Shown: positions 53,128 through 61,680, counted from the stretch's first letter. The stretch: DNA of 64,000 bases from CALWZE01 sp964645785 (GCA_964645785.1 CAZYAV010000001.1:80310-144309); one strand, 5' to 3'. The notes: generated from the letters alone by a model not told the origin. Made by a program: numbers and translations.

Positions 53128-53769
53128 ATGAGTCTTTTGGAAAACTGGTTCCCCGCAATCCTCCGCAACGAAAGCGGGGAGGAGCTTGCGGCCGGCAACG
53201 CCTGTTTTAACAGGGAAAAGCGGGAGATCGAATTCACCAGCGAATTCGTGCCCCTGTTTCCGCTCGGCACAGGGATGAAAATCGAGCGCATTTACAACGG
53301 CGCCGTCGTGCACGACTTTGCGGGGCATGTCTATCTCTCCGCCAAAACCCTGATGCGCCTCGTCGGGGTGGAGGATCAGCTCTATTACGGCGCGCAGTTT
53401 GTCTACTGCACCGACCTCGACCTCGGCGCCACCATTGAGCTGCTTGACCAGAAGCCTCAAAAAAAGCCGTTGCTTTTCTTCACCCATAAGCCCGAAAAAA
53501 GGAAGGAAAGCACGGCTGTCACGGTCAGCTCGGTCAACTTTGACGGCATGACGATTCTGTATGATATTCTCAACCCGCTTGAGCGCGGCAGCCGGCTGCG
53601 GCTGCGGCTGAACGATTCGCTCCCCCTCTTTGAGGCGGAGCTGTGCGTGGAGGACGAGCTGCTGTTCGGCGCGCGCGCCTCCTACTATTGCCGGATCCTC
53701 CGCGTCACCGCCGGCGGCATCGACGAGCTCGGGCACTATATTTACGAGCATTACCCGATGCTCTATTGA
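53128..53769 (+). CDS. PilZ-like protein of unknown role, transcribed against the flagellar cluster
   Basis: A 213-residue soluble protein. The first half (NREKREIEFTSEFVPLFPLGTGMKIERIYNG) resembles the YcgR-type N-terminal beta domain. The second half (KRKESTAVTVSSVNFDGMTILYD, LERGSRLRLRL, YYCRILRVTAGGIDELGHYIYEH) follows the PilZ fold pattern, but the c-di-GMP-binding RxxxR is absent and the (D/N)xSxxG motif is only approximate (SSVNFDG), so binding is doubtful. AAAGGA precedes the ATG. It is the only + strand gene within the late cluster, has its own promoter, and its last 7 bases overlap the csrA end tail-to-tail. Confidence 0.7.
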   Translation: MSLLENWFPAILRNESGEELAAGNACFNREKREIEFTSEFVPLFPLGTGMKIERIYNGAVVHDFAGHVYLSAKTLMRLVGVEDQLYYGAQFVYCTDLDLGATIELLDQKPQKKPLLFFTHKPEKRKESTAVTVSSVNFDGMTILYDILNPLERGSRLRLRLNDSLPLFEAELCVEDELLFGARASYYCRILRVTAGGIDELGHYIYEHYPMLY

Positions 53770-54020
53770 CCCTTGCCGCCTTTGTCCGTCTGAATGGTTT
53801 TGACAAGAGACCGCAGCGCGGCAATCGGCACGGTTTCCGCCGCGTGCCGGTTTTCAAGCAGGGTCAAATACAGCTCCTTGCGCCAGATGTGCATGGTTTT
53901 GGGGGCTTCCACACCGAGACGAACCTGGTTTCCGATCTCGGTGATTTTTATTTCGATTGTCTCCCCGTTTTCAAGCTGCAAAATGAGGGATTCGTTCAGC
54001 TTTCGTCCTATGACCAGCAT
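53763..54020 (-). CDS. csrA: CsrA, post-transcriptional regulator
   Basis: An 85-residue CsrA/RsmA. The core MLVIGRKLNESLILQLENGE, IEIKITEIGNQVRLGVEAP and the KELYL-type helix are present; a C-terminal extension (ENRHAAETVPIAALRSL) makes it longer than the 61-residue E. coli protein, as in other FliW-regulated CsrAs. It blocks translation by binding GGA-loop hairpins, classically the flagellin leader, until FliW sequesters it. It follows fliW by 3 bases. Its 3' end overlaps the convergent gene by 7 bp. Confidence 0.96.
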   Translation of the reverse strand: MLVIGRKLNESLILQLENGETIEIKITEIGNQVRLGVEAPKTMHIWRKELYLTLLENRHAAETVPIAALRSLVKTIQTDKGGKGQ

Positions 54021-54023
54021 GTC

Positions 54024-54437
54024 TCAGCCCTCCGGTTGCAGCGAGAACCGAACAGGATAGTCCTGCTCCAGCACAAACTGTGCGGCTCGCCTGGTGTGCA
54101 AATTCAGAATAATCGGGCTTTTCAGGTTGACCGTCGCCTTGGTGATATCCTGCGGGATGGTCGCCATCACATAGACGCCGCACTCCCCCGCGCCGACAAG
54201 CCGCTCCACCTCCGCGGGGATGACCGGCTGATATTCCTCGAAGACCCGCTTGTCAAACAGGACAAAGCAGAGCGAGGGCTCCTGCGTCGATTGCAGCCAG
54301 AGCAGATGCTCCCCGACCTCCTCGTCCCGCAGAATCACAAAGGTGCGGTATTGCTCAAATCCCAGGATCGGCGCGGTCATCTCGATTACCTGAGACTCAT
54401 CCAGCTCGATTTCTCCGAAATCTCGTGTTTTCAGCAT
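54024..54437 (-). CDS. fliW: FliW, CsrA antagonist and flagellar assembly factor
   Basis: A 137-residue protein with the FliW hallmarks FGEIELDESQVIEMTAPILGFEQYRTFVIL near the start, LLWLQSTQEPSLCFVLFD in the middle, and VNLKSPIILNLHTRRAAQFVL near the end. FliW binds either flagellin or CsrA; when flagellin has been exported, free FliW captures CsrA and flagellin translation resumes. It lies 27 bases after the DUF6470 gene and 3 before csrA, the order known from Bacillus (yviE-fliW-csrA). Confidence 0.96.
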   Translation of the reverse strand: MLKTRDFGEIELDESQVIEMTAPILGFEQYRTFVILRDEEVGEHLLWLQSTQEPSLCFVLFDKRVFEEYQPVIPAEVERLVGAGECGVYVMATIPQDITKATVNLKSPIILNLHTRRAAQFVLEQDYPVRFSLQPEG

Positions 54438-54464
54438 TCTGTATGATCCTTTCGGAACAGGGCT

Positions 54465-55064
54465 TTATTCTTCCGGCGGCACGTAGTTGGGATCCGAGCT
54501 CTTCGGGATATACATCGGTGAGCCGACATATTCAATATCCACCTTTGCAAATTCCAGAATCTCAAGCCGGATGCTGCCCGGGACATAGGTCAGCTCCATC
54601 TGGGGCTGCTTCCACTCATAATCCACGTCGCCCGACGTAAAGGAATAGTCCAGTTTATTCGGCTCCCACGAAATCTCGACGCCGCCGCTCGGCAAAAACA
54701 TGGTGTACAGCTCGGGCTGCTCCAGCATTTTCTGGTGCAGCACGCTGCAAATGGTCGCGTCGTCCTCGATTTTGGCCACGTTTTTGCCAAACTCGACCGT
54801 CTCGCGCACATTCCTGTTAAAGCGCTCGATGCTGTTTTCCGCATTGGCGCGGATCGCGTCGTCAATCCGCTTGATACCCAGCGAGCTGCGCGCTTCATAA
54901 GCATCCAGCCGAACCGAGATATTCTGGGAATCAATTTTCATCTCCTGCGGTGTGACCTTCATGTCCACCTTGGGGATTTTGTCCGGGTTGCTCATCTCCA
55001 GACGCGCCCGCTCGATCTTCAGCTCATAGCGCATCGGGGTCGTTGTGATGTTCAGAAGCTGCAT
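54465..55064 (-). CDS. DUF6470 (YviE-type) flagellar operon protein
   Basis: A 199-residue soluble protein: QLLNITTTPMRYELKIERARLEM, then DAYEARSSLGIKRIDDAIRANAE, and the conserved end with ISWEPNKLDYSFTSGDVDYEW and VPGSIRLEI. This is the YviE/DUF6470 family, found almost only between flgL and fliW in Firmicutes. Its function is unknown. It lies 53 bases after flgL and 27 before fliW. Confidence 0.9.
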   Translation of the reverse strand: MQLLNITTTPMRYELKIERARLEMSNPDKIPKVDMKVTPQEMKIDSQNISVRLDAYEARSSLGIKRIDDAIRANAENSIERFNRNVRETVEFGKNVAKIEDDATICSVLHQKMLEQPELYTMFLPSGGVEISWEPNKLDYSFTSGDVDYEWKQPQMELTYVPGSIRLEILEFAKVDIEYVGSPMYIPKSSDPNYVPPEE

Positions 55065-55117
55065 CTACCTGTTCACTCCTTCAACTGCTGAGTTGCGCTG
55101 CCTGTCACTGTCAATCA

Positions 55118-56170
55118 TCAGCTCAGAAAATCCATCAGCGAGACGGGCAGCAGGTTCGCCCCCATCTGCAGCACGGCCTTGAGCACATAGTCGGCCATCG
55201 TCTGGTTGGTGGACTCCTCTTCATAGTTCGTGCCCATCAGCTCGTTGATTCGCTTGTCGTAGTTGTCCTCTGTCTCCTTGCAGCGCTGCTCCAGCCTTTC
55301 AAGATAGCTCGTCTTGGAGCCAAGCTCGGTCACGTTGCTGAAATAATCGTCGCTGATCTCCCGCAGGTGGGTGTTCAGCGCGTCCAGCCGTTCCATGTCG
55401 TTGTCACGGATTGCCTTTTCGATATCCGTGAGCAGGTTGTAGAAGTTGTTGGAATAGCTGTTATCCGTTGTGGGGTCGTTGTCCGGGTCGGTTTGACCCC
55501 AGCCGAATACCTCCATGCCGGAATAGGAAATCTTGAACGCGGTATCCGGATCCACCTGCGACTCGTGCAGTGTGATGCCCAGGCCGATATCGAGGTAAAT
55601 GTTCTCGTCGAGCGGAATCTCCTGCCGGTCGCCGTTTTTGTCGATATAGAACATCGAGCCGTCGGTGGCGTCCTGCTGAATGATGTCAACGTCGACCCCG
55701 TTGTAGGTCATCTTGCCGTCCTCGTTGACCGAAAACGGCGCAAAGCCCGCGTTGGAGCCGCCGAACAGATGCTTGCCGTCATACACCGTGTTGGTGAACT
55801 GGAGAATCTCGTCGCGGATCGCCTTGACCTCGTCCGCAATCGCCGCGCGGCCGCTGTCGCCGGTCGGGGTGTTTTTGGCGCGGACGCTCAGTTCCTCATA
55901 CACCCGGACGTTCATCTCGTGGATGGAGCGCATCGTCGTCTCGACCATCGACAGCTTGTCGTTGATCGACTGGATGTTGTTCATCTGCTTCGCGTTCTTG
56001 TATTTGTTGATGCGGATGTTCAGCACGCGGTTTGCGGCCGAAACATCGTCCGAGACCTTTTCAAAGCGGTGAGAGGAATCGATGCGATCCAGTATCTCCG
56101 CGTAATCCGTCTTGGCTTTAAACAGGTACTTCAGATAGTTTCGCGCCTGCGCCCTGTCAGGTACTCTCAT
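55118..56170 (-). CDS. flgL: FlgL, hook-filament junction protein
   Basis: A 350-residue flagellin-like protein. The N-terminal helix has NYLKYLFKAKTDYAEILDRIDSSHRFEKVSDDVSAANRVLNIR (~12-54), a variant of the usual FlgL start, and EILQFTNTVYDGKHLFGGSN follows. It connects the hook, through FlgK, to the filament. The C-terminus (NQTMADYVLKAVLQMGANLLPVSLMDFLS) is a conserved flagellin-type helix. It follows flgK by 32 bases. The N-terminal residues are more divergent from other FlgL proteins than the rest. Confidence 0.93.
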   Translation of the reverse strand: MRVPDRAQARNYLKYLFKAKTDYAEILDRIDSSHRFEKVSDDVSAANRVLNIRINKYKNAKQMNNIQSINDKLSMVETTMRSIHEMNVRVYEELSVRAKNTPTGDSGRAAIADEVKAIRDEILQFTNTVYDGKHLFGGSNAGFAPFSVNEDGKMTYNGVDVDIIQQDATDGSMFYIDKNGDRQEIPLDENIYLDIGLGITLHESQVDPDTAFKISYSGMEVFGWGQTDPDNDPTTDNSYSNNFYNLLTDIEKAIRDNDMERLDALNTHLREISDDYFSNVTELGSKTSYLERLEQRCKETEDNYDKRINELMGTNYEEESTNQTMADYVLKAVLQMGANLLPVSLMDFLS

Positions 56171-56202
56171 TTTCTTCGTCCCCTCTCCATGCTAAAAAGC
56201 GC

Positions 56203-57780
56203 TTACAGGCCAACGCGTCCCATGCGGTTGATGACCACATCGAGCAGCTCGTCAAGCACCGTCATCATGCGCGCCGCCGCCTCGTAGGATTTCTGGTATT
56301 TCAGCATATCAGCCGTTTCTTCGTCGCGCGACACGCCCGAAATCTCGTCCCGGCGGTCAAGAAAATCGTCCGCGACCATCGCGGTCGAATCCCGGCGTCC
56401 CTCCTGGAACGCGATGTCCGAGCCGAGCGTCGTCAAAAAGTCAACCTCAAAATCGACGAACGTGCCGGTAAACTCCCCGCCGAAGGTCTGGAAATGGAAC
56501 TCCGCCTCGACAAGGTTGGTCGCGATTTTCTGCGCGTAATCCTCGACGTATTCCTCGTGGTTGTACACAAAGTAGCCGGGGCCGTTCTTGTTCCACTCGT
56601 CGCTTATTGAGATATTCGCCGCGGTCACGGGAACCTTGGAATTGGTGGTGCCGTCGCTCATCTTGGCGGCGATGAAGGTTTTGTACTGGATCGCGCCGGT
56701 GATCGGGTCAACGACGGGCTCGCCCGTGTCCGGGTCGCACTCGGGCACGGATGTGTTGACGACATGCGCCAGCGAGTTGGCGTAGGTGTCGATCTTGTCG
56801 CGATAATAGTAAATGCCGCGCGCGATGGACTCGTTGGAGTTCTGCACGTTGTTGCCGCGGCCGTTGATGTATTCGATGCACGCAAGCAGCGAGCCGGTTG
56901 CCGGCTGCACCGCCGAACCGTCGGTGCGCCAATGCAGCGTGGCGGTGTAATCGTCGTTGCGGGTCATGCCGATCGAGTTGACCTCGGTGACCGACTCCGG
57001 CGTTTCCCGCACAAAGCTGTGCCCGGCCAGTGTCACGTCGATAGTGCCGTTTGCGTTGCTCTTGACGCTGATGTTGCCGTACTGGGACAGCTCGTCAAGC
57101 AGCAGGTTGCGCTCGTCGAGCAGCTCGTTCGGGCGGAAATACTCGTTTGTCGGGTCGCACTGCACCGTCGCGTCCTCGCGGATCATCTTGTTGATCTCCG
57201 CGATTTTTGTGCCGATCTCGTTGATCCGGTTGACCGTAATACCGAGGTCGGTGATCTGCTGCTCGGCTACGTTGGCAAGCTTCATGTCCAGCTGCTGCAG
57301 CACTTCCACCATGTTCTGGAAGCTTGCAAGCACCAGACCCGCCGAGGAATCGGTCGTCGAGTTCTGCACAAAGTCGTTGATGCTCTCAAAAATCTGCTTG
57401 ATCGCGCCGTACAGGCCGGATTCATCCGTGATGTCCTGCCCGTCGCCCAGCGCGCTCTGCACGTCGCTCAGGATGTCCGCCGCCTGCGAGTGATAACTGG
57501 TTTTAGAATATTCATCCCGAAAACGCTTATCCAGAAACTCGTCCCGGGTCTGCGAGACGCCGAGCGCGTTTGTGCCCTGCCCCATCAGGCCGATGCGGCT
57601 GGACGCGACCCGCGCCTGCCCTGCGGCGGTTGCGAGCGCTTCGCGGTCGACCCGCTGCCTGGTGTATCCGTTGGTCTCCAGGTTCGCCATGTTGTGCAGC
57701 GTGATATCGACTGCCTTCTGGTTGACAAAAATGCCGCTTTTGGCGGCCTCAAATCCCATAAAAGTCGGACGAATGCCCAT
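56203..57780 (-). CDS. flgK: FlgK, hook-filament junction protein
   Basis: A 525-residue hook-associated protein 1. The N-terminus has FMGFEAAKSGIFVNQKAVDITLHNMANLETNGYTRQRV (axial family motif at ~8-45), with RDEFLDKRFRDEYSKTSYHSQA and NELLDERNLLLDELSQYGNI typical of FlgK, and a C-terminal SYEAAARMMTVLDELLDVVINRMG. It sits between FlgE and FlgL in the filament. It lies 11 bases after flgN and 32 before flgL. Confidence 0.95.
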   Translation of the reverse strand: MGIRPTFMGFEAAKSGIFVNQKAVDITLHNMANLETNGYTRQRVDREALATAAGQARVASSRIGLMGQGTNALGVSQTRDEFLDKRFRDEYSKTSYHSQAADILSDVQSALGDGQDITDESGLYGAIKQIFESINDFVQNSTTDSSAGLVLASFQNMVEVLQQLDMKLANVAEQQITDLGITVNRINEIGTKIAEINKMIREDATVQCDPTNEYFRPNELLDERNLLLDELSQYGNISVKSNANGTIDVTLAGHSFVRETPESVTEVNSIGMTRNDDYTATLHWRTDGSAVQPATGSLLACIEYINGRGNNVQNSNESIARGIYYYRDKIDTYANSLAHVVNTSVPECDPDTGEPVVDPITGAIQYKTFIAAKMSDGTTNSKVPVTAANISISDEWNKNGPGYFVYNHEEYVEDYAQKIATNLVEAEFHFQTFGGEFTGTFVDFEVDFLTTLGSDIAFQEGRRDSTAMVADDFLDRRDEISGVSRDEETADMLKYQKSYEAAARMMTVLDELLDVVINRMGRVGL

Positions 57781-57791
57781 TTGTTACACCC

Positions 57792-58286
57792 TCATATCTT
57801 CTCCTGGAATGTGTTCTGGTAGCCGCTCACCTTGCTGCCGGTTTTGCCGTAGGTGCCGGCGTCCTTTGTCGCCGCGCCCGTGCCGGTCAGGGCTTCAAAC
57901 AGCCGCAGGTCGTCCCGCGCGATGTCCAGCGCCGCCGTGTTCTGCACCTTGAGCTGGTCGAGCATCACCCGCCATTCCAGCAGCAGATCCTCCAGCGCCT
58001 TGCGCTGCTCGGGATCCTCGATCCGCGCGGCAATCTCGCTTGCGTTCAGGCCTTCCAGTCCGGCCGCCCGCTGCGCTTCCACCCGGGCGTTTTCCAGGTT
58101 GTACAGCTGCATGATGGCCGACTGTTGCGCACTGAGCGTCTCCTCCAGCCGGTCAAAATCGCTGCGCAGCAAAAGCTGCCTTTTTTCGCTCTCGAATTCA
58201 AGCATCGACCGGCACTGCTCCATGCAGCGCTCGGTCGCGTCCACCAGCGCGCGCAGCTCCGCGGACTCAAACGACAATCCGCTCAT
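57792..58286 (-). CDS. flgN: FlgN-type export chaperone
   Basis: A 164-residue helical protein (ALVDATERCMEQCRSMLEFESEKRQLLLRSDFDRLEETLSAQQSAIMQLYNLENARVEAQRAAG, residues ~12-75) of the FlgN type, which guards FlgK and FlgL before export. It is between flgM and flgK, the standard flgM-flgN-flgK order, with 2 bases after flgM. Sequence conservation in FlgN is low; the assignment rests on helical pattern and context. Confidence 0.87.
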   Translation of the reverse strand: MSGLSFESAELRALVDATERCMEQCRSMLEFESEKRQLLLRSDFDRLEETLSAQQSAIMQLYNLENARVEAQRAAGLEGLNASEIAARIEDPEQRKALEDLLLEWRVMLDQLKVQNTAALDIARDDLRLFEALTGTGAATKDAGTYGKTGSKVSGYQNTFQEKI

Positions 58287-58288
58287 CC

Positions 58289-58603
58289 TTACGCCCCCAG
58301 CACGTCGCGCAGAATCGCGCCCGCAATCTGGTCGGAAGAGACGGGGCAGGCGTCGCCCTGATAGGCGTCGCGCAGCGCCGCGATGCGCTCCTCACCCGCC
58401 GGCTCGTTGAACTTCGCTGCCTGCTCCCGCACCGAAGCGGCCAGGCGGGAACGGAACGAAGCTTGCGGGCTGATCTGGATTTTATCCTTTGTGGGAACCA
58501 AGGCGGCCTCGTAATTGTGCGACGAAGCGGGCTTGCGAACAGGCTCCCCGCTGCCGTTGCTGCCGATTGTTTTGTAAAAATCTTTAATTCCGTTGATCTT
58601 CAT
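58289..58603 (-). CDS. flgM: FlgM, anti-sigma-28 factor
   Basis: A 104-residue protein: KINGIKDFYKTIGSN at the start, then a linker with KDKIQISPQASFR (the conserved D-x-I-x-IS region), and a C-terminal helical end with EERIAALRDAYQGDACPVSSDQIAGAILRDVLG, the sigma-binding part. FlgM holds FliA inactive until it is exported through the finished hook. The GTG at 58612 overlaps the AAGGTG ribosome site, so the ATG at 58603 is used. It heads the late cluster; its own promoter could not be identified with confidence. Confidence 0.93.
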   Translation of the reverse strand: MKINGIKDFYKTIGSNGSGEPVRKPASSHNYEAALVPTKDKIQISPQASFRSRLAASVREQAAKFNEPAGEERIAALRDAYQGDACPVSSDQIAGAILRDVLGA

Positions 58604-59170
58604 AATAGTCACCTTGTTCGTGAAATGTTATCACTCTACTTAGGTTATGCCACAGATTCCCCAAAACGAAAGCGCGCCGGCAAATTTTGCCGAACTTATT
58701 TGGGCGCGTCCCCTGCCGCCCGCGGCCGGCGGTCGCCGGTATTTTCTTCCTGCGCCGGCGCATAAGATATACCGGCCTGTCCCACTCCCCGGGCAGCGCC
58801 GGAAAAGCCGCCGCGCCCGCTGCGCGCCTGTTTGCCCGCCGGAAGCCGTGCGGGTTTGCGCCCGCGCCGTCAAAAGCCCCTGGAGGTTCTGCGCCGCAGC
58901 GACCCGCCGGCCGGGTCCAAACTCTCTCTTTTTATATAATACAATAAAAGGGTAGAAATTACCATCCTGTTTTTCATATTTCTGCAAGATAATCCAAAGC
59001 CCGCTCCGGCCGGCGTGGATTCAGCCAAAACCGCCGCAGGTCGCGGTATCCGCCCCTATTCAGACGGGAATTCGCCCCGTTTTTCCGCTTTTGGCCAGTT
59101 CACGAAAATTTTCTTCCATTTTTGTCGAATTTATACTATTATAGTAACAGACAATCGAAAGGGTGATACC
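58604..59170. other. Intergenic region between divergent flgM and parA
   Basis: About 570 bases without a supported gene. It is GC-rich to 58920, then has an AT-rich patch (58925-58960) and a second one (59110-59150) before parA. A TATACT (59132-59137) and TATTAT (59137-59142) lie within 40 bases of the parA GTG, but no convincing -35 is paired with them. A small palindrome is at 58678-58692. Confidence 0.45.
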
Positions 59171-59938
59171 GTGGCGAAAGTTATCTCTCTGATTAACCAA
59201 AAGGGCGGCGTCGGGAAAACGACCTCCACAAACGCAATCGCCGCCTGTCTCAAACATATGGGCTACCGGGTTCTCTGCGTGGATTTCGACCCGCAGGGGT
59301 ATCTGACTTTCAGCATGGGCGCAACCACGCGCAACTGCGGCAGCATATACGACGTGCTCAAGCACACCATCAAGGCGCAGTACGCCATTCAGCGCACCCG
59401 CGTCACCGACCTGATCCCCACCGACGCGTTGCTCGGCAGCGTCGAGCGGGAATTCACCGGCGCGGGCAGCGAGCGGATGCTCAAGGACTGCCTCAAAGGT
59501 GTGCAGCCGTTTTACGACTATATCCTGATTGATTCGCCGCCAGAACTGGGTCTGCTCTCCTCCAACGTGATTGTCGCGTCCAATGTGGTGCTTATCCCGG
59601 CGCTGACCGACGGCTACAGCCTGCAGGGCATTGTGCAGGTGCACGAGACCATCCTGCGCATCAAGAACGCGTTCAACCCCGACCTTGTGATCGGCGGCTT
59701 TTTCCTGCTGCGCTTTTACCCGCGCGAAAATCTCAGCCAGAGCACGGCGGGGGCGGCCGAGCTGGTCTCCCAGCACCTCGGGATTCCCTTTCTCAGCACC
59801 CGCATCCGCCACAGCAACCTGATCAGCACCGCGATGACCTCGCTGCAAATGGATATCATGGAGGTTGACAAGCGCAACAACGCCGTGCAGGACTATAACA
59901 CCCTTGTGCAGGAGTTGTTTGAAAGGGGGATTTTGTAA
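59171..59938 (+). CDS. ParA/Soj-family ATPase
   Basis: A 255-residue deviant-Walker ATPase: AKVISLINQKGGVGKTTST (Walker A'), LCVDFDPQGYLTFSMG (switch I/Walker A'') and YDYILIDSPPELGLLS (Walker B). This is the Soj/ParA form that positions cargo on the nucleoid. No ParB or parS-like repeat is seen, so it is an orphan ParA, perhaps locating signalling proteins. It is not FlhG: it lacks the FlhG N-terminal FlhF-binding segment. It starts at a GTG after AAAGGGTG; the open frame before it is noncoding. It is followed by the ComFB gene after 3 bases. Confidence 0.9.
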   Translation: MAKVISLINQKGGVGKTTSTNAIAACLKHMGYRVLCVDFDPQGYLTFSMGATTRNCGSIYDVLKHTIKAQYAIQRTRVTDLIPTDALLGSVEREFTGAGSERMLKDCLKGVQPFYDYILIDSPPELGLLSSNVIVASNVVLIPALTDGYSLQGIVQVHETILRIKNAFNPDLVIGGFFLLRFYPRENLSQSTAGAAELVSQHLGIPFLSTRIRHSNLISTAMTSLQMDIMEVDKRNNAVQDYNTLVQELFERGIL

Positions 59939-59941
59939 GGC

Positions 59942-60373
59942 ATGGCCTCCGCAAAAAAGGCGATCGACAAGGACGCGCTCTTTCAGAAAATCCTCCCGGC
60001 TATCGAAGAAAACCCCTTCTCGGCTTTGCAGAACGAGCCGATTACCCCGCTGCCTCCGGATGAGCTTTCGGCGCTGCGGGACAAGCTGTTTGGCCGGGCG
60101 GACAAGTCCACCCCGACCTCCATTTCAACCGTGAATGTCATGGAAACGCTCGTCCTACGCCAGCTGGACGCGGTTATCCGCAAGTTTAACGTCTGCGGCT
60201 GCGACCGCTGCCGCTGCGACATCGCGGCCATCGCGCTCAATCTGCTGCCGCCCCGGTATGTCGTCACCCAGCACCACCGCATGGAGCAGGTGCTGGAGGA
60301 GATTCCGCAAAAGGACGTCACCGACGCGCTCATCAAAGCGGTCATCAAAGTCCGCTCCCATCCCCGGCACTGA
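59942..60373 (+). CDS. ComFB-family protein
   Basis: A 143-residue protein whose C-terminal ~90 residues match ComFB: VMETLVLRQLDAVIRKFNVCGCDRCRCDIAAIALNLLPPRYVV (residues 63-105). The Cys cluster CGCDRCRC is the zinc-binding motif known from Bacillus ComFB. Recent work reports that ComFB-type domains can bind cyclic dinucleotides; whether this one does is inference. The N-terminal part (ENPFSALQNEPITPLPPDE) is variable. It shares the operon with parA and ends 14 bases before a strong terminator. Confidence 0.88.
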   Translation: MASAKKAIDKDALFQKILPAIEENPFSALQNEPITPLPPDELSALRDKLFGRADKSTPTSISTVNVMETLVLRQLDAVIRKFNVCGCDRCRCDIAAIALNLLPPRYVVTQHHRMEQVLEEIPQKDVTDALIKAVIKVRSHPRH

Positions 60374-60386
60374 GCCGTGCCCGGTG

Positions 60387-60411
60387 AAAGCAGCTGCCCG
60401 GCAGCTGCTTT
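60387..60411 (+). terminator. Terminator of the parA-comFB operon
   Basis: A perfect 10-bp stem (60387-60396 with 60402-60411) and CCCGG loop, directly followed by TTTT and a further G-T run. It lies 14 bases after the comFB stop. Confidence 0.88.
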
Positions 60412-60556
60412 TTTGTTTGCTCCTGTTTTTTGCACTCCCGCGGCCTTGCCCGGCAGCGATGCCGCAAACAGGGCTGCCCGGCTCTTTCCTGTTCCTGCCG
60501 CGCAGGTGCATTTTGCCATATTCGGCTTTTCTGCTTTGCGCCCCGCCCACACAAAA

Positions 60557-60585
60557 AACGATCCGGCACCCCATGCCGGGTCGTT
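60557..60585 (-). terminator. Terminator of the PilZ gene
   Basis: A 12-bp stem with one mismatch (60557-60568 with 60574-60585) and a 5-base loop, followed on the minus strand by a run of six T. It lies ~48 bases beyond the PilZ gene stop. Confidence 0.88.
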
Positions 60586-60633
60586 CCTGTTCTTCGGTTC
60601 AATTCCGCGCCGATTCGCCCGCGCCCCGGCCTG

Positions 60634-61275
60634 TCAGGTGCGGCGCAGCTTAATTGCCTCCCGCTGCAGCTGAAAGATGACCCCGCACAGCGCGTCGATG
60701 TCCGACGCCTTGGGGTTTTCAAACGAGCAGCCGTACACATGCGCCGCCGAGCGTTCCACCACCCGTTTGACAACCGCGTCAAAGCTGAAAATATCATTAA
60801 ACCCGTCAAACCGCAGATGGGAGATATGAATCCGCTCCCCCAGCTTCAGCTCCATCGGGATCTCAAGCAGCGCGCCGGACAGACTGATGTTGACCACCCG
60901 AGCCGACACGATGCGGGTTTCCTTGGCCAGCGGCGGAATAATGTTTGCGGTGCCGCGCGCGTTAATCCGGAAAAATCCACGACGCTCGTACGCCGCCAGC
61001 TCGTTCAGTTCGGTAATCCGCCAAAAGTCCTCGTTGGCAATGTAGAGGATTCCACCCAGCGCCCGCATTCCCCGCCGGTTATTCATACAGTCAATCTTCA
61101 GCCGCGTCCCATAGGGCAAAATCGGCATTGTGTCGTTGCGCCGCACCCCGACCTCGATATAGTCAGAATTGCCCTCACGGCCGGATTTCAGCAGGCGGCC
61201 TTGGAAAATCAATTCGTTGTCCATTGTCTTGATCTCACAGACAGCATTTTCAAAGCCCTCAAGCAAATTGCCCAT
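60634..61275 (-). CDS. YcgR-like PilZ domain protein (candidate c-di-GMP receptor)
   Basis: A 213-residue protein. The N-terminal YcgR-type domain (~1-95) is followed by PilZ with both binding motifs: RRGFFR (RxxxR, in AAYERRGFFRINARG) and NISLSG (the (D/N)xSxxG form, in RVVNISLSGALLEIP). YcgR-type PilZ proteins bind c-di-GMP and then slow the motor through FliG/MotA, or MotA alone (DgrA/MotI in Bacillus). The frame extends to 61407, but GGAGGT 6 bases before the ATG at 61275 sets the start. Two TATAAT boxes lie ~15 and ~32 bases before the start, without good -35 boxes. Confidence 0.92.
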   Translation of the reverse strand: MGNLLEGFENAVCEIKTMDNELIFQGRLLKSGREGNSDYIEVGVRRNDTMPILPYGTRLKIDCMNNRRGMRALGGILYIANEDFWRITELNELAAYERRGFFRINARGTANIIPPLAKETRIVSARVVNISLSGALLEIPMELKLGERIHISHLRFDGFNDIFSFDAVVKRVVERSAAHVYGCSFENPKASDIDALCGVIFQLQREAIKLRRT

Positions 61276-61616
61276 ACCGGAACCTCCGTCGTACATTATA
61301 TCCAAGTTTATTATACATGCAAATCTCCCAAAAGTACAGTCTAAAATCAAAACCGCACCCCCGGCAGGGCAATTTGCACAAATCTTCGCACAATTTTCTC
61401 CCCGCAAGCCCGGATTTTTTGAAAAAAGCCGGCTCGACCCTCATGCAAAAGCATCCGCGCCCCACGGTTTTCCCCAGTCCCTGCGGCGCGCAAAATCCCC
61501 CGCCGTCCGGCGGTCAGGCGCGCCGCTTCGCCGCGTCCCCCAAGCGGGGCTTTTCTATTTTCCGAAAAGTCCGACCTTGATTTTTCGGGAAAAGGAGGAG
61601 CCGCAAAGCGCCCCGG
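61276..61616. other. Intergenic region between the PilZ gene and the toxin promoter
   Basis: About 340 bases. The right-most part of the PilZ gene's promoter region (61276-61320) is AT-rich; the rest is GC-rich with a short imperfect hairpin around 61405-61435, and no gene is supported. Confidence 0.5.
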
Positions 61617-61645
61617 TTGCGTGCCGCCACGCATTGTGCTATATT
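61617..61645 (+). promoter_or_regulatory. Promoter of the small toxin mRNA
   Basis: TTGCGT (61617-61622) and TATATT (61640-61645) are 17 bp apart, and TGC before the -10 makes it an extended -10. Transcription would start near 61652, just where the 5' long-distance pairing arm begins. Confidence 0.78.
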
Positions 61646-61680
61646 GTTTTTGGCGCTGCGACAACGGCAGGCGGTTAGCC

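Larger units (their letters stand above)
60374..60633. other. Convergent intergenic region between comFB and the PilZ gene
   Basis: It holds two terminators, one for each side (60387-60411 and 60557-60585), with ~145 bases between them in which I see nothing else. Confidence 0.7.

Noticed and set aside
58925..58960. TATAAT in an AT-rich patch as a promoter for flgM or parA
   Set aside because: No -35 at a usable distance on either strand, and it is over 200 bases from both starts.
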